Source of the DNA: Macrosoma leucophasiata
Taxonomy: Eukaryota > Arthropoda > Insecta > Lepidoptera > Hedylidae
NCBI GenBank assembly: GCA_036365455.1
Contig: JAWQUS010000001.1
Location: 23,105,001 to 23,169,000 of the forward strand
DNA: 64,000 bases
Direction: 5' to 3'
The stretch's first letter is position 1. Every line of letters starts with the position of its first letter. A program made the translations under genes and the position numbers. Of the stretch, positions 9,857 to 19,967 are shown piece after piece. Under the pieces are notes generated by a model. It was not told where the DNA came from and searched no databases. It saw only the letters and a program-made list of their open reading frames with translations.

Positions 9857-10495
9857 TGGTGCTAGAGTTCCAGTGATGGAGCTCGCAGGCGCAGTCACCA
9901 CCGCATTACATTACCATATGTATGTATCTTCACGCCAGGTCCCTAACGGGGTAGGCAGAGAGTGTAGAGCGCCAGACATCCCGGTTCTGAGAAACCTCTC
10001 GTGCTTCGTCTACCTTCATCATTCTCTTCATGCATGCACGCCGATTCCTAAGACTTTTGACCTCACCATCAGACAGAACTCGACCTATTTGGTCATGGTA
10101 GGTCAGCCTTGGTCTTCCTGGGCCTCTGCAACCATCCACATTCGCATTGTATATCTGTTTAGTCATTCGCTCATTCGACATTCTTTCTATATGCCCGAAC
10201 CATCGGAGCATGCCTTTTTTCATTTTTACACCGATACTATCATTCATACAAAGTCTCTTTCTTACATCTTCATTACGAACGCGATCGGTGAGTGATACAC
10301 CGCAGATCTTGCGCAAAGATCTCATCTCGACCGCGTTCAACTTACTTTCATGCTCTTTCCTACATTACCATACTTGCCGCTAAATGGTAGTGTTCAGCAC
10401 TATCGTGTTCCGGTCAGGTGGTAATGTACGGTCCTGTAATTTCCGGCACAGAGCATGCTTGTATGTCACTTCCATCACATAAAAAAAATTGAAGT
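9857..10495 (+). mobile_element. Repeat A hosting a LINE-C insertion
   Basis: The 5' part (actggtgctagagttccagt ... ccgcattaca) ends at the LINE-C insertion. The element resumes at 10361 with 'tacattaccatacttgccgc' and ends in 'catcacataaaaaaaattg'. The middle-to-tail region is shortened. Confidence 0.85.
9919..10360 (-). pseudogene. LINE-C, C-terminal ORF and 3' UTR
   Basis: A 442-bp 5'-truncated LINE with a perfect 12-bp duplication TACATTACCATA (9907-9918 and 10361-10372). The minus frame to 9930 is open for ~136 codons. It reads LRKICGVSLTDRVRNEDVRK, then GMLRWFGHIERM, then GRPRLTYHDQIG. These are typical of the region downstream of the reverse transcriptase in a group of non-LTR elements (an RTE-like affiliation is likely but not certain). 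The frame is intact to its stop, which implies recent insertion. The reverse transcriptase and endonuclease are absent. The 3' end is a CCCCGTTAGGG hairpin followed by GGCGTGAAGATACATACAT. Confidence 0.85.
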
Positions 10496-10759
10496 ATCGT
10501 AGGCAATGTTTTCATAATATCTTAGAACCCTCAGCGCCTGCGTCCGAGTCGCACTTGGTAGTTTTTTTTCAAAGAGGAAGTTTCTCACTGATTGATACAT
10601 CCGGTATTTGGATACTTGCTTGATTAATGTATAATAAAATATTCTTGGCGAATCATCTTTGCAATGTATGTAAGACATTTTTATTTTTTTATTTTTGGTG
10701 ACCAAAAAGCGTTAGCGTATACTAATCTTACATTTACATTCGAATTAATGGTAAGTACT

Positions 10760-10885
10760 TACTTGTATGGCCCCATCATAACTGTCACAAAGACATGACA
10801 ACTTAGGTCTCAAGGGTGGCAACGCATCTGCATTTTGTCCTCTGGTTTTTGTGCAGATGTCTATAGTCTATAGGCTGCAGTCATT
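10760..10885 (+). repeat. Repeat A (diverged subfamily) fragment
   Basis: 'catcataactgtcacaaag' and 'gtctcaagggtggcaacgc' are subfamily markers. The 5' half and the tail are missing. Confidence 0.6.
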
Positions 10886-11104
10886 GCGCATTTTTCGTAA
10901 TTTGCTCTTATTTTATTAAGACATACTAAATAAATAGTTGGATAGGTAGTCTAAAATTCGATCGATTCATTGACTGTTATTTTGTTTTTTTTTCGAATTT
11001 GATAACATTTGATGATAAATCTCATCTCTATATACCTATTTACATTTCACTAAAGAAATCATTTTTCAATTATATGTCGAGTCTAATCGTTAGGTTGGTT
11101 GGTC

Positions 11105-11581
11105 GGGTGAGATTCACAAACCGCACTACAACTTTACTTTGAGTAAAGTACGTCTTAGAACTGTCATAATAGTATGGGTTTTGACAATTCTAAGCACACT
11201 TTGCTTTTTTTTTTTTTTTTTTTTTTTATGTAATGAAAGTGGCAAACAAGCGTGCAGTTCACATTGATGTTAAGTGATGACTGCAGCCTATAGACACCCA
11301 CACAATGACCAGAGGTCAAAATGCAAATGCGCTGCCACTCCTGAGGCATTAGGTGTTATGCCTCTGTGCCGGAAATTACAGAGCCGTACATTACCACCTG
11401 ACCGAAACACGATAGTACTGAACACTACCATTTAACGGCAAGTATATGAGGTAATGCGGTGGTGCCTACGCCCGCGAGCTCCGTCACTGGAGCTCTACCA
11501 CCAGTAAGAGAGTTTGCTCAAAGTAAAGTATGAGTTTTGACAGTTCAAAGCGTATTTTAATCGTAGTGAGGAATCTAACCC
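11105..11581. mobile_element. MITE-M copy 3, split by repeat A
   Basis: The left part starts GGGTGAGATTCACAAACC and reaches 'cacactttgc'. The rest (tttgctcaaagtaaagtatg ... gaggaatctaaccc, then TTA) lies beyond the inserted A element. The right portion is rearranged: it repeats part of the arm. Confidence 0.65.
11206..11506 (-). mobile_element. Repeat A inserted in MITE-M
   Basis: A T-run of about 20, then 'atgtaatgaaagtggcaaac', to 'gagctctaccaccagtaaga'. Flanks ACTTTGC (left) and AGTTTGC (right) look like a short, slightly diverged target duplication. Confidence 0.8.
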
Positions 11582-11589
11582 TTAGATGT

Positions 11590-11939
11590 TACACCTCTGC
11601 CTAACCCACAGAATAGATACACTTAAAGATATGTTGATACTTTCTAATAAATTTCCTACGTTTACAAACAAACATGACGAGTAGGAATCGAGCTGATTCC
11701 GCGGAAGCGCGACTGGTTTGATGTTGATCAGATTACCTGAGAACTAACGGTGGCGATATTTGATTACATTTATACGACTATGTGGTGCGGTCGCATCGGG
11801 AAACGCTGCAATTTTGTTTTATTTTTATTATCATGGTTTCATATTAAAATAAAGGTGCCGTGCAGTTCTGAATAATAAACTACTGTCAGAGAATATACGA
11901 AAATATTACCGCCACGGTGATCGCCAAATTGAATGTCGG
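11590..11939. other. No recognised feature
   Basis: Unassigned, mixed base composition, no repeat match noticed. Confidence 0.35.
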
Positions 11940-11998
11940 TTAAGGCATATCCCCCAATTTGTTGCAATCATAGAGCATCACGGGCCACCGGTCGCGGG

Positions 11999-12127
11999 GA
12001 TATAGAATGGACACTTCGACGTCCCGCTCGATTTCCCCGCATCACCAAACCTCCTCCCCTCTTATGGGCGACGGTTGGTATTTTCTACGTGCTACGCACC
12101 CAGGTGCACGTGTACATACGTGTGGTG
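11999..12127 (+). repeat. Repeat S fragment within N
   Basis: 'atagaatggacacttcgacg', 'cctcctcccctcttatgggc' and 'gtgctacgcacccaggtgc' match S copy 1 distal blocks. Confidence 0.6.
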
Positions 12128-12288
12128 GGGTGCCGGAGGGGAGTAGCCATACGCAGGCTTTCGCCTTTGTCAAAGTACAAGCCTAAATGGTCCTACGCCT
12201 GTCGCCCAGATGTTTAAATATGTGCGTGAAATTGTTTATGTGTTTTGTTAAGGTCAAGGTGTGACTTTCGTAGTAAAAGCTCTAGTAC

Positions 12289-12362
12289 AGCTGGTAGAGC
12301 TTGGTAGGGCTCCAGAGACGGAGCTCGCGGGCGTAGGCACCACCGCATTACCTAATGTATGA
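12289..12362 (+). repeat. Repeat A 5' fragment
   Basis: Only the 5' quarter (gctggtagagcttggtaggg to gcattacctaatgt) is present, immediately upstream of a complete copy in the same orientation. Confidence 0.7.
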
Positions 12363-12376
12363 GTTTTGTTTTTTTT

Positions 12377-12660
12377 ACTGGTGGTAGAGCTTCAGTGACG
12401 GAGCTCGCGGGCGTAGGCACCACCGCATTACCTGATTTACTTGCCGCTAAATGGATCATGTTCAGCACTATCGTGTTCCGGTTAGGTGGTAATGTACGGC
12501 CCTGTAATTTCCGGCACAGAGGCATAACACCTTAGGCCTCAGAAGTGGTAACGCATTTGCATTTTGACCTTGGTCTTTGTGTGGGTGTCTATAGGCTGCA
12601 GTCATCACTTAACATCAATGTGAACTGTATGCTTGTTTGCCACTTTTAAAATATAAAAAA
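12377..12660 (+). mobile_element. Repeat A, full length
   Basis: actggtggtagagcttcagt to 'gccacttttaaaatataaaa', inside element N. Confidence 0.85.
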
Positions 12661-12814
12661 AAACGATTTTTGTAGTGTGTGAGTGTGTGTATCGCACGTA
12701 CTTCCCCCTGCAAAAAATGACAGGCTGTTTTGCATCGGTAATAAACGCTATGGCTACTCCCCTCCGGTCCGCCGCGACCGGTGGCCCGTGTTGCTCTATG
12801 CTTGCAATACGAGT

Positions 12815-12875
12815 AGGACAAACCTTTTGAGAAGCTTCTGTCCAGCAATGGATGTCTTCCGTCTGTAATGATGAT
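12815..12875 (+). repeat. RTE-like LINE 3' tail
   Basis: 'cttctgtccagcaatggatg' followed by 'ctgtaatgatgatgataatg' is the distal end style of RTE-type LINEs (cagcagtggacgtc plus a GAT-type tail). Confidence 0.5.
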
Positions 12876-12907
12876 GATAATGACAAAACCGAACGATCAC
12901 AATAGTG

Positions 12908-13224
12908 TAACGGCACCTCACGCCTTTAATGCCCGAAGGACTGGTAGGTAGAGGTAAATGCATTAATTCAAGCATACATGCAAATTATTGCAAACACCCA
13001 CGATTCGCCGCTTACGTTTTGGCCCATGTAACAGGTAGCAAGCCTGTTGACATCTCCGGGCACATTAATAAACTCCGAGGTACTGGGAAACTGGAAATGG
13101 AAAAAAGCCCAAAAGAACCAGAGATAAAGTATTTAACACCGTTATCTCTGATAGCCCCTGAATCGACCCCAGGACCTCAGCGTTGTAGTATTGGCCTGCT
13201 ACCACTAGGCTACTGAAGCAGTTT
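12908..13224 (-). mobile_element. SINE-B copy 3
   Basis: From 'taacggcacctcacgccttt' to 'gctactgaagcagtttaa'. Older than most copies: the 3' hairpin is degraded (cccgaaggactggtagg) and the B-box region is altered (gaatcgaccccagg). Confidence 0.85.
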
Positions 13225-13681
13225 AAATTATACAAAGGGAACAGGTACCTACTGATATTTTATTTCTTCATTTTATTGTAACTCAAAAAAATATTGCTGT
13301 AATTCCGTGGTTGTAATAATCAAGTTGCATGCTCAAAACCCGTTAAAATTAATGAGATTAAAAGTTTCACTTCGGTGTACTTATTTGTTGACATGTTTTA
13401 TTTAAACATATCAAGTCTTGTTCATAAAAAAGTTCAAATTATTATCTTTATGTAGGTAAGAACCTACATTTAAATCCTGCTTGTTGTGTAGGTACTTAAT
13501 ACTACATGTCATACGCTTTAAAAAATAATACATTCTCTATATACCTATTAATATTCGCTGCGCTCAAAGTACATTGATATTTGCATACGTTCTTTATAGG
13601 TAAATTAATATGCGCTGTGAACAACGCACTATATTGATATCTGCATTTTTAACACAACACTTAAATTATTCTATCTATCTT
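13225..13681. other. AT-rich sequence with a weak tandem duplication
   Basis: An imperfect ~60-bp duplication at 13549-13652 (attaatattcgctgcgctca versus attaatatgcgctgtgaaca, each followed by 'ttgatatytgcat'). No gene. Confidence 0.4.
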
Positions 13682-13970
13682 ACTGGTGGTAGAGCTCCAG
13701 TGACGGAGCTCGCGGGCGTAGGCACCACCGCATTACCTAATGTAGTTGCCGCTAAATGGTAGTGTTCAGCACTATCGTGTTCCGGTTATGTGGTAATGTA
13801 CGGCCCTGTAATTTCCGGCACAGAGGCATAACACCTAATGTCTCAAGAGTGGCAGCGCATCTGCATTTTGACCTCTGGTCATTGTGTGGTTGTCTATAGG
13901 CTGCAGTCATCACTTAACATCAATGTGAACTGCATGCTTGTTTGCCACTTTTATTACATAAAAAAAATAA
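13682..13970 (+). mobile_element. Repeat A, full length
   Basis: actggtggtagagctccagt to 'ttattacataaaaaaaataa'. Confidence 0.9.
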
Positions 13971-14080
13971 AAAAAATATTCATTCTATTAATATTTGTTA
14001 AGGTTATGATTTTTGTGAACTTTAACTGAGTGTAAGTGTATTCATTTAAGTTTGTTAAGTTTAGTGTAAAAGTTTCTCTT

Positions 14081-14369
14081 ACTGGTGGTAGAGCTCCAGT
14101 GACGGAGTTCGCGGGCGTAGGCACTACCGCATTACCTAATGTACTTGCCGCTAAATGGTAGTATTCAGCACTATCGTGTTCCGGTTGTGGTAATGTACGG
14201 CTCTGTAATTTCCGGCACAGAGGCATAACACCTTAGGCCTCAGGAGTGGTAACGCATCTGCATTTTGACTTTGTTCTTTGTGTGGGTGTCTATAGGCTGC
14301 AGGCTGCAGTCATCACTTAACAACAATATGAACTGCATGCTTGTTTACCACTTCCATTACATAAAAAAA
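14081..14369 (+). mobile_element. Repeat A, full length
   Basis: actggtggtagagctccagt to 'cattacataaaaaaaggatc', the third same-strand copy within 2 kb. It carries a small duplication ('ggctgcaggctgcag'). Confidence 0.9.
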
Positions 14370-14424
14370 GGATCCAGCAAAGTGCTTGGTTATTGTTCAG
14401 CCGTTTTGAAATGGCTGAACCAAT

Positions 14425-14522
14425 TTTAGTTTTTCGTGTAGATGTCTATAGGTTGCAGTAGCCACTTAACAACCACGTGAACTGCATGTATTGCATTTGC
14501 CATCTTCTACATATACCAAAAA
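14425..14522 (+). repeat. Repeat A 3' fragment
   Basis: 'gtagatgtctataggttgc' through 'ccatcttctacatataccaa'. A short hairpin (gttcagcc / ggctgaac) lies just upstream at ~14395-14420. Confidence 0.5.
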
Positions 14523-15002
14523 ATACCACACTGAACCTTTGTTAAAACTTTGGTCACCTAAAAAAAACTAGCATTTATTAATTTATATGGATATGCCTCA
14601 GCAACAAGATGGAAACCATTATCTTGGATTTTTTTACACATAGATGTTATTAGTTGCTGTTAACTTCGTGTTAACACGTTAATTTCGATACGCAGTATGC
14701 AAAAAATATAGACTTGTATAATTGGGATCGACAGTGTAAAGTTTTAAAGATAAAGACTAACGGCCTGTTCCAGCTTCCTTTTATGTGTATATATTTTTCT
14801 ATGTGTGTTAATTGTTTTCTGGATATTGGTTTTCTCTGACCATAAGAGAAGTATTATGTCTGCATGAAACCCTTTACAGCTTTGAGAAATTACCCACAAA
14901 AGAAGCTTAGAGCTTGAATAAGTGCCCTTACGCCCTGCTTTCTAGGATTCCATTGCTTTATAAAGAACTCTAAAAACCCTAAGGATAATGACGATATAAT
15001 GT
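14523..15002. other. No recognised feature
   Basis: AT-rich, and only short frames are present. Confidence 0.35.
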
Positions 15003-15127
15003 TCATATTATTATGTCGGCGTTGGGGCGTGACGGTGATGCGGGGAAATCGGGCGGGACTTCGAAGTGTCCATTCTATACGTAGAATTATTACATATTCT
15101 CTGTTATAGTCAAATATTCGAAAACCA
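15003..15127 (-). repeat. Repeat S fragment
   Basis: 'gatgcggggaaatcgggcgg' and 'cgaagtgtccattctatacg' are reverse complements of the S blocks at 11999-12127. Confidence 0.55.
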
Positions 15128-15397
15128 AATACAGACAATAATCGTGCATGTTAAAGCGCCTACATGATGCCCGCACCTACAAAAAGGTTTATCGTGGTTC
15201 AGCCGCCATTTTTATTTTAATCTGTGGTTTAGTCACACTCTGTGACCTTGTGTGCGTGACTCCAGCTGTAAATAAATTCGTTGCGCCGAGTCCTATCGGA
15301 CCTCGGAATGTGTGCGTGGGTAAATAAGAACAGGTGTTTTGGGGTGAAACAAGGTACAAGGCACATTTTTTATAATGTAACGGTGGCAAACACCCGA

Positions 15398-15582
15398 CGA
15401 CGACCCGGTTAGTCCAGCGGTGTGAGACGACCGTTTGATTCGAAGGGTCGCGGGTTCGATCCTCGCATCGGGACAAATTTTTGTAAGGCCTACAGATATT
15501 TGTTTCGGATCTGGGCGTTTACGTACAACGGCACCCACGACACGGGCTTATACCTAGTGTGAGGCTAATAAAAAAAAAACAA
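15398..15582 (+). mobile_element. SINE-O copy 1 (tRNA-headed)
   Basis: An A-box-like TAGTCCAGCGG at 15410-15420 and a B-box-like GGTTCGATCCT at 15453-15463 are spaced as in a tRNA. The head starts 'gacgacccggttagtcc'. The body (cctacagatatttgtttcgg; acggcacccacgacacggg) matches the minus copy at 32930-33144. Ends in AATAAAAAAAAA. Pol III-type internal promoters are inferred from the boxes. Confidence 0.75.
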
Positions 15583-15604
15583 GCATGCAGTTCACACACA
15601 CACG

Positions 15605-15960
15605 GAGCTCGCACCGCATTAGGTACCTACCCATCTATTTGCCGCTAAATGGTAGTGTTCAGCGCAATCGTGTTCCGGTCAGGTGGGTAATGAATCACAG
15701 ACATCAGGGGGTCGACCGCCTAACTCAAATGCTTTCGTTTAGCTTTCGATTATGTCAGCAACAATCTTATCAGTTTCGTACCGTCTAACTCTTTCCTGGA
15801 AGTGGTTTCGTCCTCAGGTATATACTTAAGAGCAAAATGTCTTAATAGGTGGTACGAAACGGACAAAATAACGTCCTAAACGAAAGCATTTCAGTTAGGC
15901 GGTCGGCACCCAGGAGTGGCAACGATTTTGAGTAGATGTTTTTCAGGAAATGTAATCAGT
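15605..15960 (+). repeat. Repeat A fragment hosting MITE-W
   Basis: 'gccgctaaatggtagtgttc' lies upstream and 'aggagtggcaacgattttg' downstream of the W insertion. The 5' hairpin and tail are lost. Confidence 0.6.
15708..15910. mobile_element. Inverted-repeat element W
   Basis: Ends GGGGTCGACCGCCTAACT and AGTTAGGCGGTCGGCACC form ~33-bp inverted repeats (to 'gctttcgtttag'). CAG flanks both sides (15705-15707, 15911-15913) and restores the expected A sequence 'ctcaggagtggc'. A second inner pair (cagtttcgtacc / ggtacgaaac) is present. Superfamily unknown. Confidence 0.7.
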
Positions 15961-16132
15961 CCACCCGCCTGATCACCAAACTAGCGAAGCTCTCAGCGGC
16001 TTCGTAAGCTACCGAAGTTCCATGTTAATATTTTCTTTCCAATTTTTAGTTTAATTTGAAACAATAATCACCCATATCAAAATTTTATGTTATCTCAAGA
16101 AACATCTGAGCCTGCGCAGAGACATTGGGAGT

Positions 16133-16409
16133 CTTTTTTTGTGTAATGGAAGTGGTAAACAAGCATACAGTTCACATTGATGTTAAGTGATAACTGCAGC
16201 CTATAGACACCCACACAAAGACCAAGGTCAAAATGCAGATGCGTTATCACTCCTGAGGCCTAAGGTGTTATGCCTCTGTGCCGGAAATTACAGGGCCGTA
16301 CATAACCACCTAACCGGAACATGATAGTGCTGAACACTATCATTTAGCGGCAAGTATATTAGGTAATGCGGTGGTGCCTACGCCCGCGAGCTCCGTCACT
16401 GGAGCCAGT
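16133..16409 (-). mobile_element. Repeat A, nearly full
   Basis: 'tgtgtaatggaagtggtaaa' to 'tcactggagccagtaaaatc'. The last few bases of the 5' end (ctctacc) are deleted. Confidence 0.85.
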
Positions 16410-16474
16410 AAAATCTGTGAGTAAAGTCTGTGCGTATTATACCGTCTCTACAATGGTGAGTGCTCTGCTGAACT

Positions 16475-17345
16475 GTTTGACATGGTACCACCGTCTCCTT
16501 TTCTACACCGTACTACCCGCCGAAGAGAGAACGTTCACCGACTGGATACCTGGCAGTGCTCAACGGTGCGGTTTTCGCGTTCGTTCCTGCCCAGAACGTT
16601 GTGCAACGAACTTCCCTCTGAGGTGTACCCTCGGTGCTACAATAACCCTTCCTTCGGTTCTTCAAAAACCGGACAAGTGCGAGTTCGACTCGCGTGGTCA
16701 GGGTTCATAAGGTGCATAATCTAAATTTAATGTGTTTTTTTTAATCGGATCCAAATTTGATTTTAATACTCAAACTTCTTATAGGTTTTCCAGTAATCTA
16801 TAGGCAAAGAACTATTTTCCACATTTTTTTCAAAATTTTAAGTTCAGTAGTTTCGGAGATAGGAGGGGGGGGGGAATGAAATAACTTCAAATTTGTTTAT
16901 GCAAAAATTATTAAAAAAATATATCTGAGATGCTGACAACAACCTCTTTCATTTGATATGTCACACGACACAGTTTACGATTTTTTAAAAAATTTTCTGA
17001 TTTACAGTAAATCAGTTAAAATTTATTATTTTACTTGACGTGTTCATCTTTGGGTCACCAATTTACATATATTCATCAAATTTCAGCTCAATCGGTCTAG
17101 TAGTTTCGGAGCAAATTGGCTGTGACAGACGGACAGACAGACAGACAGACGCACGAGTGATCCTATAAGGGTTCCTTTATTCTTTTTAAGGTACGGAACC
17201 CTAAAAAGAGTCAAAAGAGTCCTTCAGGACTGGCAGCGCGTTGGCAGCTCCCCTGGTGTTGCAAATGTTCATAGGCGACTGTGACCACTATCCATCAGGT
17301 GGCCCGGCTGCTTGTCTGTCAATCCTTTGATATAAAAAAATAAAA
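16475..17345 (+). pseudogene. LINE-R (Jockey/CR1-like) ORF2 C-terminus and 3' end, split by repeat E
   Basis: The plus frame around 16590-16655 reads SFLPRTLCNELPSEVYPRCYN, the stereotyped C-terminus (S-F-xPRT-xxWNxLPxxVFP) of Jockey/CR1-type ORF2. Repeat E interrupts it after 'cggttcttcaaaaa'. It resumes at 17207 'gagtcaaaagagtccttcag' and ends 'gatataaaaaaataaaaat'. The order and sequence match the uninterrupted minus copy at 46096-46300. Frameshifts and lost residues (no W before NELP) show decay. Confidence 0.7.
16672..17206 (+). repeat. Repeat E copy 1
   Basis: Starts 'ccggacaagtgcgagttcga' and ends 'aaggtacggaaccctaaaaa'. Includes (GACA)n at 17132-17150 and 'tcaatcggtctagtagtttc'. The full inverse copy is at 31437-31976. 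Common insect dispersed repeat style; class unknown. Confidence 0.75.
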
Positions 17346-17904
17346 ATTGACCGCTATTGTTTGGTTTAACTGTATTAGTGGAAGAATTCTCCTCCAATAG
17401 TGAATGGTGGTGTCGTTACCTCTTGCTTAGATACAATTAACAGGTCGTGTAATTCATACAAGTTATAATGGAATTCTATATTTTTTAAAACACAATATCT
17501 ATGCTGAGTTATGGTTTCGTATGTACAATGGATAAAATCACGTTACGTTATCAGATGCCTTTGAGAAATTCTAGTCTGATGATTTGACGAAATATCACTC
17601 TTTGACGTGTGTTCTATAAAGATACTACCTGCAACCCGCGACTGTGTTCGCGTAATTTGTACAAAGTGAAAGAATCTTACCAAAACAGCTTTGTAATATT
17701 ATCTAGCGAAGCTAAAGAACATTTCCTGATGTTTAAAATTTTAACTCTAAAAACCCAAGTTTTTTTTTTTCCTCTTTGGGAATCTCATTCTAATCTAGGA
17801 CTCAAGATTAGGTGTCATATACGCTCTAACAAATTCATCGTGGCAGTTGATTTAAAACTAACGAAAATGATTTTTATTTTAGACCTAGACTTAAATTATT
17901 TGTC
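17346..17904. other. No recognised feature
   Basis: AT-rich. A 101-codon frame at 17609-17914 has no coding character (Lys/Leu/Ile-rich, no motif). Confidence 0.35.
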
Positions 17905-18118
17905 TTTTAAATAAATAAATAGAGAATAAACTTTATGCAGGTAAGTTACACCCATTTCAGAAATAAAGTCATATCAAATTTGCATAATTATTTCTAATTT
18001 CAAATAAGTAATCTGATTGATTGATTAACGATGATACCTACTCAATGTGTATGATTTTATTTCTGTAATGGGTGTAATTTACCTGAATAAAGTGATTATT
18101 ATTTATTTAATTAAAACA
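17905..18118. mobile_element. Inverted-repeat element Y
   Basis: The left arm includes 'gcaggtaagttacacccatt' and 'tcagaaataaagtcata'. The right arm includes 'tatgattttatttctg', 'taatgggtgtaatttacctg' and 'aataaagtgattatt'. Arms of ~50 bp are about 88% identical as inverted repeats. Single copy here, no clear target duplication. Confidence 0.6.
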
Positions 18119-18352
18119 ATCAACAAATCAAAGTCAGTTGTTAAATAACATAAAATGTGAATTATGCTTTGTTGGCTTGGATTAAAACTAATTTTATGGA
18201 ATATTTTAACACATAGATTGCATCGCCCACCGCGGACCTCCGTGAATGTTATTAGGTGTGGTACATATGGAACTACAGACAAAAGACGTCAATCATTCAC
18301 GTTCGTAACTCATCACTTAATTCACATCACTTCATCATTCAGCCGAAAGACT

Positions 18353-18641
18353 GTTTTTTTTTAACGTAATGGTAATGGCAAAGAAGCATGCAGTTCACAT
18401 TGATGTTAAGTGATGACTGCAGCCTATAGACACTTACACAAAAACCAAGGTCAAAATGCAGATGCATTACCACTCCTGGGGCCTAATGTGTTATGCCTCT
18501 GTGCCGGAAATTACAGGGCCGTACATTACCACCTGACCGGAACACGATAGTGCTGAACACTACCATTTAGCGGCAAGTATATTAGGTAATGCGGTGGTGC
18601 CTACGCCCGCAAGCTCCGTCACTGGAGCTCTACCACCAGTA
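18353..18641 (-). mobile_element. Repeat A, full length
   Basis: T-run, 'aacgtaatggtaatggcaaa' to 'gagctctaccaccagtagaa'. Confidence 0.9.
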
Positions 18642-18649
18642 GAACTGCT

Positions 18650-19479
18650 GGGCAAAAGCCTTTACCAAAGATGCCTGCAACAGAGTTATGTACCTATCAT
18701 TAGGGAGAACATGCCAGAATCGCAATGGCGGCAGTAATATGCTTCACGTAATTTTGAGTAAATTCAAACTAAATAATAGCTATTCCTGAACAGATTGCAG
18801 TTTTGTTTTTACTAAGTGTTAGGCAATAATACCTGCTTTAATTTTAAATATCTGTATTTTAATGATAATATTTTTTTATGCATTCAAAAATTCTTAATTC
18901 TTATGAGCATTCAATATGTAAGGTGTTGTAAATATTTGTCTAAGAGGTGAATATAAAAAACATATTTATCTATTTATGTATAATACGCAATACGCGTATA
19001 TATATACAATTTTAAACTTGTTCTTGTTATAATCTTCCCTTTTCATTGCATTATATGACATCCTAATTCGCTTCCAAAAAGGTTAATATTATAATTAGTG
19101 GAAAGTGTAGGTACGATGTCATGCAAGAAACAATAAATATATGAAATAATATCTAACTCATATTTTATGGTTTTTATTTGTGCAGGCACTTGTTTTGATA
19201 CGTGTATGTGCACACAAAAAGAGCGAATAAGAAAAAATGAAAAACAACATGAAATTGTGATTTACAGGCATCAAGTGTGTACTCGGGCTAAACGATTCGC
19301 AAACTGGTGATGTGTGTCAATGATATTCCACGCATTATTTGACTGCTAATGTTGCACAAGAGCGCGTTACATAAATTTACTTAGTACTTTGTTGAGACCT
19401 AATGACGCGACCTTCACCGGAATAACTCGGATTTTCATATAAATGGTAATTTGCTGGTCAATCTACGAAAAATAATCTG
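18650..19479. other. No recognised feature
   Basis: About 830 bp of AT-rich sequence with several AATAAA-like words. No gene or repeat is supported. Confidence 0.35.
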
Positions 19480-19628
19480 TATGGCCCCGTAATAACTATC
19501 ACAGAGTCATAACAACTAAGGTCTCAGGGGTGGCAACGCATCTGCATTTTCACCTCTGGTCTTTGTGTAAGTGTCTTTAAGTCACTTAACATTAATGTGA
19601 ACTGCATGCTTGTTTGCCATCTTCATAA
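19480..19628 (+). repeat. Repeat A (diverged subfamily), 3' part
   Basis: 'ccccgtaataactatcacag' to 'gccatcttcataac'. The following T-run belongs to the opposite-strand copy. Confidence 0.65.
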
Positions 19629-19899
19629 CATTTTTTTTTATGTAATGGAAGTTCACTATGATGTTAAGAGATGACTGCAGCCAATAGACACCCACACAAA
19701 GACCAAGGTCAAAATGCATATGCGTTACCACTCCTGAGGCCTAAGGTGTTATGCCTCTGTGCCGGAAATTACAGGGCCCTACATTACCATCTGACCGGAA
19801 CACGATAGTGCTGAACACTATCATTTAGCGGCAAGTATATTAGGCAATGCGGTAGTGCCTACGCCCGCGAGATCCGTCACTGGAGCTCTACCACCAGTA
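19629..19899 (-). mobile_element. Repeat A, tail-to-tail with the previous copy
   Basis: 'tttatgtaatggaagttcac' to 'gagctctaccaccagtagac'. A ~20-bp internal deletion removes 'ggcaaacaagcatgc'. Confidence 0.85.
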
Positions 19900-19967
19900 G
19901 ACATTAAAAAAATTACAATTTTATTCATAATGGTCAATACATAGATGATTAATAATCTTTTTTAAAG

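Larger units (their letters stand above)
11940..12810 (+). mobile_element. Inverted-repeat element N copy 2, heavily invaded
   Basis: N pieces lie at ~11965-11998 (cacgggccaccggtcgcgg), 12128-12288 (gccggaggggagtagccat ... gactttcgtagtaa) and 12661-12810 (acgatttttgtagtgtg ... tcatggctactcccctccgg-type end). Between them are a fragment of S and one and a quarter copies of A. The uninterrupted arrangement is visible at 52199-52500. Confidence 0.7.

Noticed and set aside
15189..15538. Minus-strand frames of 80-95 codons
   Set aside because: They read through the antisense of SINE-O copy 1.
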